From CAZBME01 sp964645835 (GTDB lineage: Bacteria; Desulfobacterota; Syntrophia; Syntrophales; UBA8958): a stretch of 64,000 bases of DNA. This document shows positions 44,990 through 53,649 of this stretch, piece after piece (position 1 is the first letter of the stretch; each line of letters begins with the position of its first letter). The notes beneath the pieces were generated by a model that was not told the origin of the DNA, did not search any database, and saw only the letters and a program-made list of their open reading frames with translations. The position numbers and the translations under genes are program-made. The DNA lies in NCBI GenBank assembly GCA_964645835.1, contig CAZYDG010000065.1:1-64000 (forward strand), read 5' to 3'.

Positions 44990-45502
44990 CTACGCCGCAT
45001 TGGAGTCAGGTGCCATTTGTTCACTCCCATTCTGCATCATGCCCAACTCATTGTTGGAAAAAACCTTGTCCGTATCCAGAATAATGATGAGTTCATTATT
45101 GCGTTTGCCGATTCCCCTGATGAATTCTGTGCGCCAGCGCGTTCCGATTCTAGGCGGGGGCTCGATTTGAGAAGCTTCCAACTCGAAGACCTCCTGAACG
45201 GAATCCACAAGGGCCCCGAGAGTGGTTTTATCTTCTTCAACAACGATTTCCATGACGATGATGCAGGTATCCACGGTCTTTTCCGTTGAAGATAATCCGA
45301 ATTTCAAACGCATATCCATAACAGGGACGACATTGCCTCGTACATTGATGACGCCCCGCATGAATTCCGGTGTATTAGGCACTTTTGTCGCTGGTGTATA
45401 GTCCAGTATCTCACGTACCTTGGCCACATCGACGGCAAATATCTCGTCGGATAACTTGAATGTAAGGTACTGGGTGGTTTCCGTAATCGCCATTGCACTC
45501 AT
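44990..45502 (-). CDS. cheW: Chemotaxis coupling protein CheW
   Basis: A 170-residue CheW: YLTFKLSDEIFAVDVAKVREIL, TKVPNTPEFMRGVINVRGNVVPVMDMRLKFGL, LGALVDSVQEVFELEASQIEPPP, FIRGIGKRNNELIIILDTDKVF. AGGAGG precedes the ATG. Unlike the plus-strand CheW it lies inside the main receptor/CheR/CheB block and is likely the coupling protein of that array. Its C terminus has an extra Gln/Met-rich tail. Confidence 0.94.
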   Translation of the reverse strand: MSAMAITETTQYLTFKLSDEIFAVDVAKVREILDYTPATKVPNTPEFMRGVINVRGNVVPVMDMRLKFGLSSTEKTVDTCIIVMEIVVEEDKTTLGALVDSVQEVFELEASQIEPPPRIGTRWRTEFIRGIGKRNNELIIILDTDKVFSNNELGMMQNGSEQMAPDSNAA

Positions 45503-45546
45503 TATGCTACCTCCTCCTTATTTATCTGGTAGATAGTTCAATTTCA

Positions 45547-45744
45547 TCAATACTTCTCGAACTCCAAGTCATGGACGTCCTTTTTGCCGGCTTTATCCGA
45601 CATTTCCAGAGTGAAGCCGGATGGTGGCGTTCGATGTGGCGGTCACCCCCCAATAAGCGCAGATGCCGATACCTGCCAGAAGCAGCAGCACTAATCCGAA
45701 GCCGAACCCAAACGCTTACCGATTTCCATATCCGACAATCTCAT
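45547..45744 (-). pseudogene. Remnant of a methyl-accepting chemotaxis receptor (start and end joined)
   Basis: A GGGAGGG ribosome binding site and ATG begin MRLSDMEIGKRLG, after which one T is missing; the shifted frame continues GFGLVLLLLAGIGICAYWGV, the first membrane span of a typical receptor. About 30 codons later the sequence switches to a receptor C terminus (SGFTLEMSDKAGKKDVHDLE then FEKY), like the tails of the two receptors upstream (AGKK/TGKK...FEKY). The periplasmic, HAMP and signalling domains are missing. Internal deletion between receptor copies is the simplest explanation. Confidence 0.75.
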
Positions 45745-45794
45745 CTTATTGTTCCCTCCCTTAATTGCTGATCAGGGGTGAGCGCGGCATCCCA

Positions 45795-48700
45795 TCAATA
45801 TTTTTCAAAATCCGAGTCTTGGGCATCCTTTTTACCCGTCCTGTCCGCAAGATCCAGCGTATAACCAGGTCGATTGTCCACCGGTTTATATGTCCGGCCA
45901 CTGAGAGGGGAGGCCTTCTCTGAAGTTCTGGACGCCAACCGTTTTAACCCAGCTTTCGGCCGGAGATCGGGCAGGGCGGCAAGAATCGGCTTTATTTGCC
46001 GGCGTCCGGATCGCACTCCCGTATCCTCCGTTCGAAAGAAGGACATGGCGGCTTGAAGCTGCTCCGCCTGGCCCGTCAATTCTTCAGATGTAGAGGCCAT
46101 TTCTTCAGCTGCTGCGGCATTTTGCTGAATGACCTGATCCAGTTGCTGGATAGCCTTGTTGATCTGATCGGCGCCGTTCTTTTGTTCACTGCTGGCGGCA
46201 TTGATTTCCTGGACCAGATCGGCTGTCTTCTGTATGGCGGGAACAATCTGATTGAGCATTTGTCCGGCTTTTTCAGCGATCTGAACACTGGAAGCCGACA
46301 GTCGATTGATCTCACCTGCTGCCGTCTGGCTTCTTTCCGCCAGACGCCTTACCTCCGCTGCGACAACGGCAAAGCCCTTGCCGTGCTCACCGGCTCTCGC
46401 CGCTTCGATTGCGGCATTGAGGGCCAGCATATTTGTCTGGCGGGCGATCTCCTCGATGATGGATATCTTGTTGGCGATTTCCTTCATGGCCGCGACAGTT
46501 TCCGTAACCGCCTGTCCGCCTTCCCGGGCATCTTCAGCCGATTTTACGGCGATCTTTTCCGTCTGTTGGGCATTATCAGCGTTCTGCATAATATTGGAGG
46601 TCATCTGTTCCATCGACGAAGACACCTCCTTCAGCCGAGGCTGCCTGTTCTGTGGCGCCCTGGGATATCTGTTCCGTTTTCCCGCTCATTTCCTGACTGC
46701 CCGTTGCTACCTGATCTGAAGCGACTTGCACATTCGTGACAACTTCCGTCAGTTTTTCCAGCATGAGGATCAGTGCCTGCATCAAACGGTCCTGCTCTGA
46801 GCGTTCCCGAACATCAACCACCAGATTGCCGTCGGCAATCTGTTCTGCAACGCCCGTAATTTCATTCATGGAGTCGATCAGGACGTTGAGGTTGTTCTTG
46901 ATCTCATTGAAATCACCTTTGTAATTGTCTGATATTTTGGGTGGTATATCGCCCTTGGAAATCCGGTCCACGTACTCGGCGGCAACATTTAGAGGTCCGA
47001 TGACAGCATCCAGGGTTTCGTTGACGCCTTGGATAATCTTCCGATATTCGCCGTGATGCTTTCCTGCATCGGCCCTTGTCGCCAGCTTGCCGTCAACAGC
47101 GGCCGTTGCCAACATTCCTGTATCATTGATCAGCATTTCAATTGTTTCCATGCATCCGATAACGGCCGGCAGCACCTTGTCTTCCTCGCAGCGCTTCCCG
47201 ATTCGTTTCAATTCTGCAAGTTCCGCCGTATTGCCGACGGCGATTTCGTTAATCTGGCGGGTAACACCCAATAGGCGATCCCGAACCTCGTTTGTCGATT
47301 TGGCCATGGAGGCATAGATGCCGATGTAGTTGCCTTCAACGCTTTTTGTATGGTCATTAAGTGTCATGCGGTGCATGATCCGGTCGCATTCCACGAGGCC
47401 GCCGAGACCATCGATGCAGTTGTTGACATTGTTCTTGATCTCATTGAAATCGCAATTGTAAGTATCGGTGATCTTCGGTGGAATATCGCCCTTGGAGATC
47501 CGGTCCACATACTCGGCAGTAACATTAAGGGGGCCGACGAAGGCATCAATCAGCTTGTTTATTCCGCCAACCAACTCGCCCCAACCACCGGCAAACTGCT
47601 GGGCGTTGCCCCGCGTCTGCAGCTTGCCGTCCTGAGTCGCCTGGATCAGCGTATTGGTCTCCTTCAGCAATCCGGACATAACATCGAGGCATTGGTTAAG
47701 GTTGTTCTTGATCTCGTTGAAATCGCCATTGTAAGTATCGGTGATCTTCGGGGGAATATCGCCCTTGGATATGCGGTCCACGTATTCGGCGGTCACGTTG
47801 ATCGGTCCGACGAAGGCATCGATCAGTTTGTTTACGCCTCCTACCAACTCGCCCCAGCCACCAGGAAACTGCTGGGCGTTGCCCCGCATCTGCAGCTTTC
47901 CTTCCTGTGTTGCCTGGATCAGTGCATTGGTCTCTTTCAGCAATCCGGACATCACGTCGAGGCACTGATTGAGGTTATTCTTGATCTCGTTGAAATCGCC
48001 ATTGTAAGTGTCGGTGATCTTCGGGGGAATATCGCCCTTGGATATGCGGTCCACGTATTCGGCGGTCACGTTGATCGGTCCGACGAAGGCATCGATAAGT
48101 TTGTTTACGCCTCCTACCAACTCGCCCCAGCCACCAGGAAACTGCTGGGCGTTGCCCCGCATCTGCAGCTTGCCGTCCTGGGTCGCCTGAATCAGCGTAT
48201 TGGTCTCTTTCAGCAATCCGGACATAACGTCAAGGCACTGGTTAAGGTTGTTCTTGATCTCGTTGAAATCGCCATTGTAGTTATCGGTGATCTTCGGGGG
48301 AATATCACCCTTGGATATGCGGTCCACATATTCGGCGGCGACATTCAGGGGGCCGATGACGGCATCCAGTGTCTCGTTGACACCCTGGATGATCTTCCGG
48401 TATTCTCCGCGATGCTTTCCCGCATCGGCTCTTGTCGCCAGCTTGCCGTCCACGGAAGCCTTTGCCAGCATTCCTGTATCATTGATCAGCATTTCAATTG
48501 TTTCCATGCATTCGATGACGGCCGGCAGCACCTTGTCTTCTTCACAACGCTTCCCGACTTTTTTCAATTCTGCAAGCTCCGCCGTATTGCCGACGGCGAT
48601 TTCATTGATCTGGCGGGTAACGCCCAAGAGACGGTCCCGAACCTCGTTCGTCGATTTGGCCATGGATGCATAGATTCCGATGTAGTTGCCTTCAACGCCC

Positions 48701-49236
48701 TTGGTATAATCGTTTATCGACATACGGTGCAGAATCCGGTCGCATTCCACGAGGCCGCCAAGACCATCGATGCAGTTGTTGATATTATTCTTGATCTCGT
48801 TAAAATCGCCATTGTAAGTGTCGGTGATCTTCGGGGGAATATCGCCTTTGGAGATCCGGTCCACATATTCTGCGGTCACATTTAATGGCGCCACGATGGT
48901 ATCGATCATTTGGTTAACCGATTCCAGTATTTCGCGTTCAGAATCGGTTGCCCCCGTCAAATCTGCCCGCGCCTCCAGCTTTCCTTCATTGATCGCATTG
49001 GAGAGTGCCCATATTTTCTCAAATAAAACAGCATTATCGCCACTGTTCTGACTTTTGATATCAATGTGTTTCATCACTGATTTCCTTTCACGGGTTGATT
49101 TGCTGTCAGGTTGACCGGCTGGAATTTGCGGAAGATCCTTATGGTTTGTTGTGCTTTTATCTCCTCCAGGCGGTCTTTTGACCGTTTTGCCAGATACTGG
49201 CATTTCCGAGGTACTCTTTGAGGCTTTGCTTGTCAT
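45795..49236 (-). pseudogene. Poly-HAMP methyl-accepting chemotaxis protein, frameshifted at the signalling domain
   Basis: A soluble receptor with no membrane span. After a Lys/Pro/Ser-rich N terminus come six HAMP-like units, each with AEYVDRISKGDIPPK and FNEIKNNLN, separated by long linkers; units 3 to 5 are almost identical tandem copies of about 93 residues (about 280 bp). The signalling domain then starts (KTEQISQGATEQAASAE) but one extra G at about 46624-46631 shifts the frame. The rest (VSSSMEQMTSNIMQ to the hairpin EIARQTNMLALNAAIEAARAGEHGKGFAVVA and the tail DSDFEKY) is open in the next frame from about 46625. Removing the base gives 1146 codons. Both 49236 and 49074 have good ribosome binding sites. 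Confidence 0.88.
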
Positions 49237-49374
49237 AACAGGCTCTCCTTTATGGATTGTGATTTATATTCTTGAAAAATATTCATTAGCTTTGTGATTA
49301 AATACCGGATATGGTTTCTTCTTCGGCATTTATGGGCATCTGTCACCAGGGCTTTAAAGCTTTGGTTCCCCATA

Positions 49375-52311
49375 TCAGTAATTTTCAAACTCGTTGTCCT
49401 GGCGATCTGTCTTTCCATATGTGCCGGACATATCAATCACATAACCTTTAGCTTTATCCCCCACATGGGCCATATGAAGATCGTGACCTGCCGGAGGTGC
49501 GTACGGTTGCTTTTTACTTAGTGAGGCCATATGACCGGAAGGTGTGGTATGATGCCCCATCGATAAAGGTAGTCGTTGCTGCTTCATACCCGTATTTCCA
49601 ATCCTGAAGAACGTCACGGTGCTTTGCAGTTGAACCGATTGGGCTGTCAACTCCCCGGACGTTGCCGCCATTTCTTCTGCCGCCAGGGCATTCTGCTGGA
49701 TGACCTGATCCAGTTGCTGGATGGCATTGTTGATTTGATCGGCGCCGTTTTTCTGTTCATTGCTGGCGGCGCTGATTTCCTGAACGAGGTCGGCTGTCTT
49801 CTGAATGGCCGGGACGATCTCTTCAAGCATCCGGCCGGCTTTTTCTGCAACCTGAACACTGGAGGCCGACAGGCGGTTGATCTCACCTGCGGCGGATTGA
49901 CTTCTCTCCGCCAGTCGTCTTACTTCTGCGGCTACCACGGCAAATCCCTTGCCGTGCTCGCCGGCCCTTGCCGCTTCAATGGCCGCGTTTAGGGCCAGCA
50001 TGTTAGTTTGCCGGGCGATTTCTTCAATAATGGAAATCTTGCTGGCGATTTCCTTCATGGCCTTCACGGTTTCCATTACTGCATAGCCGCCTTCGCGAGC
50101 TTCTTCAGCGGATTTTACGGCGATCTTTTCCGTTTGCTGGGCATTGTCGGCATTCTGCATGATGTTGGAGGTCATCTGTTCCATGGAAGCGGATACTTCT
50201 TCGGCCGAGGCCGCCTGTTCCGTGGCTCCCTGAGAAATCTGTTCCGCCTTGTTTCCCATCTCATGGCTGCCTGTCGATACCTGATCTGCTGCCATCTGGA
50301 CATTTGCAACGATATCTGTCAGTTTCTCCACCATCAAGGACAAGGCATTCATCAATTTGTCCTGTTCCGACCGTTTTCTAATATCGACATGAAGGTTCCC
50401 ATCGGCGATCTGCTCGGCGACAGCCGTGATATCATTCATGGCATCGATCAGAACATTGAGATTATTCTTGATGGCATTGAAATCGCCATCATAGTTATCG
50501 GTGATCTTGGGCGGGATATCGCCATTGGATATGCGATCCACATACTCGGCCGCCACGTTAATAGGCCCGATGACCGTGTCGAGAAGCTTATTGACGCCTT
50601 CGATGGCTCGTTTATGGTTTCCCTGGTACTTGGATGTGTCGGCCCGATAGGACAATTTTCCGGCAATGGCGGAATCGATAAGGAGACTTACATCTTTAGC
50701 CCGGCTATTGAGCATGTCGATAAGCATATTGAGATTATTTTTAACTTCATTGAAATCGCCGTGATAGACATCCGTGATAATGGGTGGCATGTCTCCTTTG
50801 GCTATCCGGTCCACATATTCGGCTGATACATTCAAAGGGCCGATGACTGAGTTCAAGGTATCATTGACGCCGGCGATAATCTGTTTGAATGTGCCGTTAT
50901 GTTTATCAGCATCGGCCCTGGTCGCCAGTTTTCCTTCCACAGCAGCGCTGGATAGCAAATGGGCATCGGCAATCAGCGCATTTATGGCATCGATACACTG
51001 ATTGAGGTTGTTTTTGATTTCGCTGAAATCGCCACTATAATTGTCAGTAATCCTTGGAGGAATATCTCCTTTGGAGATGCGGTCTACATATTCGGCGGCA
51101 ACGTTCAGGGGACCAATGACGGCGTCGAGTAGCTCATTTACCCCTTCAATGGCCCGTTTGTGGGTTCCCTGATATTTGGATGTGTCAGCCCGGTAGGACA
51201 GTTTTCCGGCAATGGCGGAATCTATAAGAAGACGTACGTCCTTAGCCCGGCCGTTGAGCATGTCGACGAGCATGTTGAGATTATTTTTGATTTCATTAAA
51301 ATCCCCGCGATAGACATCCGTGATAACAGGAGGCATATCTCCTTTGGCAATCCGGTCCACGTATTCGGCGGCGACGTTCAGGGGGCCGATAATGGCGTCG
51401 AGGGTGTCGTTAACGCCGGAGATGATCCTCCGGAAGTCACCGCTGTGTTTGGAAGCGTCGGCCCTGGTCGCCAGCTTCCCCTCAACGGTTGCCTGAACGA
51501 GCATATCGGCTTCCGTAACGAGAGAATTGATATTCGCCGCCATCGTTTTAAAGGCGTTTGCAAGTATCCCTATTTCATCTTTCCTGCCTGTTTCGACGGT
51601 GACAGATGTATCTCCCATTGCCAGCTTGTTTGTTGCATCAATAAGATGGTCCAGAGGTTTTTTTATGCTTCTCGTTATGAGCCATGACATCAAGAGCAGT
51701 AGTGTTGCGATAATCGCGAACACAACGCCTGTCTGTGCAACCTTCCTCCAGAAAAGCGCATTAACATCGTCAACATAAATACCTGAGCCTATCACCCAGC
51801 CCCATGGCGCAAATCCGGCCACATAGGAAATCTTCTGAACCGGTTCCTTTACGTCTGGTTTCGGCCACATATAATCGACAAAACCGGCCTTTTGCTTTCT
51901 GACCGTATCGACAAATTCGACAAAAAGCTTTTTCCCATTCGGATCTTTATTGTCCGACATGTCCTTTCCTTCAAGCTCCGGCTTGAAAGGATGCATGATC
52001 ATGACGGGACGCATATCGTTTATCCAGAAATACTCTTTTTCGTCATACCGAAGGATCCTGAGAGTATTTGCAGCCATTTTTTTTGCCGCATCTTCTTTCA
52101 TCTCGCCTTCTTTAACAAGATTGTAGTAATGCTCAACCATTCCCAGGGCTGTCTCAACCACATGTTTCGTCTTGAGCCTTTTCTCTTCAAGCAGTGTGTT
52201 CCTTAATGATTGAAGAGATAGAAATTCAACAAGCAGGAGAAACAAAACAGCAAACAGGACTAGAATTTGCATCTTCCGCTGGAGTTTCATATTTCGTAAA
52301 AAAGTTGTCAT
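49375..52311 (-). CDS. Methyl-accepting chemotaxis protein: Cache sensor, poly-HAMP, signalling domain
   Basis: A 978-residue intact receptor. TM1 (about 14-34), single-Cache sensor (about 45-190: YFWINDMRPVMIMHPFKPEL, NGKKLFVEFV, WGWVIGSGIYVDDV), TM2 (about 195-215), HAMP, then four HAMP-like units (AEYVDRIAKGDMPP or RISKGDIPP) and the methyl-accepting domain with its tip EIARQTNMLALNAAIEAARAGEHGKG. The C terminus QDNEFENY fits the CheR-binding pentapeptide pattern x-F-x-x-Y/W/F/H. GGAGGAG precedes the ATG. It is a close paralogue of the soluble receptor next door. Confidence 0.93.
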   Translation of the reverse strand: MTTFLRNMKLQRKMQILVLFAVLFLLLVEFLSLQSLRNTLLEEKRLKTKHVVETALGMVEHYYNLVKEGEMKEDAAKKMAANTLRILRYDEKEYFWINDMRPVMIMHPFKPELEGKDMSDNKDPNGKKLFVEFVDTVRKQKAGFVDYMWPKPDVKEPVQKISYVAGFAPWGWVIGSGIYVDDVNALFWRKVAQTGVVFAIIATLLLLMSWLITRSIKKPLDHLIDATNKLAMGDTSVTVETGRKDEIGILANAFKTMAANINSLVTEADMLVQATVEGKLATRADASKHSGDFRRIISGVNDTLDAIIGPLNVAAEYVDRIAKGDMPPVITDVYRGDFNEIKNNLNMLVDMLNGRAKDVRLLIDSAIAGKLSYRADTSKYQGTHKRAIEGVNELLDAVIGPLNVAAEYVDRISKGDIPPRITDNYSGDFSEIKNNLNQCIDAINALIADAHLLSSAAVEGKLATRADADKHNGTFKQIIAGVNDTLNSVIGPLNVSAEYVDRIAKGDMPPIITDVYHGDFNEVKNNLNMLIDMLNSRAKDVSLLIDSAIAGKLSYRADTSKYQGNHKRAIEGVNKLLDTVIGPINVAAEYVDRISNGDIPPKITDNYDGDFNAIKNNLNVLIDAMNDITAVAEQIADGNLHVDIRKRSEQDKLMNALSLMVEKLTDIVANVQMAADQVSTGSHEMGNKAEQISQGATEQAASAEEVSASMEQMTSNIMQNADNAQQTEKIAVKSAEEAREGGYAVMETVKAMKEIASKISIIEEIARQTNMLALNAAIEAARAGEHGKGFAVVAAEVRRLAERSQSAAGEINRLSASSVQVAEKAGRMLEEIVPAIQKTADLVQEISAASNEQKNGADQINNAIQQLDQVIQQNALAAEEMAATSGELTAQSVQLQSTVTFFRIGNTGMKQQRLPLSMGHHTTPSGHMASLSKKQPYAPPAGHDLHMAHVGDKAKGYVIDMSGTYGKTDRQDNEFENY

Positions 52312-52401
52312 TCAGTGCTCCTCCTTCTTTTGCTTCCGCACTTCCCATTTTGTGGGTTTAGATGGGTTTTCACCGCTGTTTAATTAGCAAGGTAATGATC
52401 A

Positions 52402-53043
52402 TTAGGGACTGTCTTTCACAAAGGAGAGAGGCGAAATCTTTGTTTCCACGCGAAGGCTGGAACGCACATTTTTCAGGGACTCCTCCAGCAGACACCGCGC
52501 ATCATTTAAAACTGGTTCCCCATGGCCGAAATAGATCTTCCGAATGTCTCTTCGGCATAAGTCTTTAAGGGCTACCACATAATCGCTTTCATAAACGCCG
52601 CCTGAGGATCGAATAACGAGAGGTGTGTCTCCCGCAAACAGTATGCCTTCATCTTCGATATATATGCATATGGAGTCGCTGGAATGGCCGGGTGTATGAA
52701 TGATCTCGCACATCCGGTCGCCGATGCGTAATCGATCCCCGTTTTTCAGGACACGGTCCACGCCGTCGAGAAAAGGTGTAAATGAATATATTACAGGGTT
52801 GAACGCTTGGCGGATGAGGGGAAGCGCCGCCGTGTGGTCTGAATGATTATGGGTGATTATCACCTGTTCAACCTTGCTCTTCCCGATGCCCGTGTTCAGT
52901 TTTTCAATGGTTTGTATGATTGCCGGATCGCTGCCCGTGTCTATCAGTGTGTTGATATCTTCAATACGTTTCCAGTCGCCTAGAATAAGGTAAGCGTTGG
53001 AACTGTAAACATGATCACTGCCCTGAATCTGTATGACCTTCAC
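52402..53043 (-). CDS. Metallo-beta-lactamase-fold hydrolase
   Basis: A 213-residue single-domain protein starting with GTG, whose first bases overlap the CheR-like stop (GTGA). Metal motifs: ITHNHSDHTAAL (HxHxDH), a further His in IIHTPGHSSDS, Asp in LFAGDTPLVI and His in IYFGHGEP, so two metals should bind. The group resembles glyoxalase II-like hydrolases. The start overlap with the short CheR-like gene ties it to the chemotaxis transcript. The substrate is unknown. Confidence 0.85.
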   Translation of the reverse strand: MKVIQIQGSDHVYSSNAYLILGDWKRIEDINTLIDTGSDPAIIQTIEKLNTGIGKSKVEQVIITHNHSDHTAALPLIRQAFNPVIYSFTPFLDGVDRVLKNGDRLRIGDRMCEIIHTPGHSSDSICIYIEDEGILFAGDTPLVIRSSGGVYESDYVVALKDLCRRDIRKIYFGHGEPVLNDARCLLEESLKNVRSSLRVETKISPLSFVKDSP

Positions 53044-53648
53044 GACGAGGCCTCCACCTTACGGAAGACCTGACTGTCTGACACCATCTGTTTAAAGAGG
53101 CAGGAAATCTCTTCCGGGAGCTTCTGGGTGTGTTCCATGACAAGGAGACCGCCAGGTTCCAGGGCCCGGTGAAACATACGGATGACCTCAACCCGTTGAT
53201 GATGTTGAAAATGGAGGAGAACATTTTTACAGACGATGAGGCTGAAACCGTCCAGGGCAGGGGACAGGGTCAACAAGTCATGGTGTTTGGGATGGATGCA
53301 GTTTCGGATAATATCCGTTACCCGGTAGTAACCTTTTTTGCCGTTTTTCTGGAAGTATTTTTCAAAGAGGTGTTTGGGGATCCGTTGAAGCTCTTCCCAT
53401 GGATAAGTAGCTTCCTGCATCGTTTTAAGGAGCGGCTCGTCGTAATCCGTCGCATGGATTTGAACGTTCCGGAAAGCGAAGGCCCCCATATTCTCGGCCA
53501 GAAGAATGGCCAGGGTGTAAGGTTCCTGCCCCATGGCGCAGCCGGCATCCCAAATACGGACGCGGCTTCGGCCTGCGGTTGCCTCAATTAGAAAACGGAC
53601 TGCATGTTCCAGGGGTGTTAAATCCCGGAAGAAAAAGGTAAAAGCCAT
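53040..53648 (-). CDS. CheR-type methyltransferase domain only (short form)
   Basis: About 202 residues covering just the SAM-binding half of CheR: FFFRDLTPLEHAV, WDAGCAMGQEPYTLAILLAENM, IHATDYDEPLL, LIVCKNVLLHF, GGLLVMEHTQKLP. The N-terminal helical domain that recognises receptors is absent. The ATG at 53648 (GAGG nine bases upstream) is preferred over a GTG overlapping cheA. Between cheA and the lactamase-fold gene. It may methylate a different target or work with a partner; a second, complete CheR lies at 43975-44868. Confidence 0.88.
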   Translation of the reverse strand: MAFTFFFRDLTPLEHAVRFLIEATAGRSRVRIWDAGCAMGQEPYTLAILLAENMGAFAFRNVQIHATDYDEPLLKTMQEATYPWEELQRIPKHLFEKYFQKNGKKGYYRVTDIIRNCIHPKHHDLLTLSPALDGFSLIVCKNVLLHFQHHQRVEVIRMFHRALEPGGLLVMEHTQKLPEEISCLFKQMVSDSQVFRKVEASS

Positions 53649-53649
53649 C

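Noticed and set aside
47480..48330. CRISPR-like regularly spaced repeats
   Set aside because: The repeats are about 280-bp coding units of a receptor, not short repeats with unique spacers.
47350..48885. Long plus-strand open frame opposite the poly-HAMP receptor
   Set aside because: It is the antisense shadow of the repeated HAMP units; its protein simply repeats with them and no ribosome binding site is seen.
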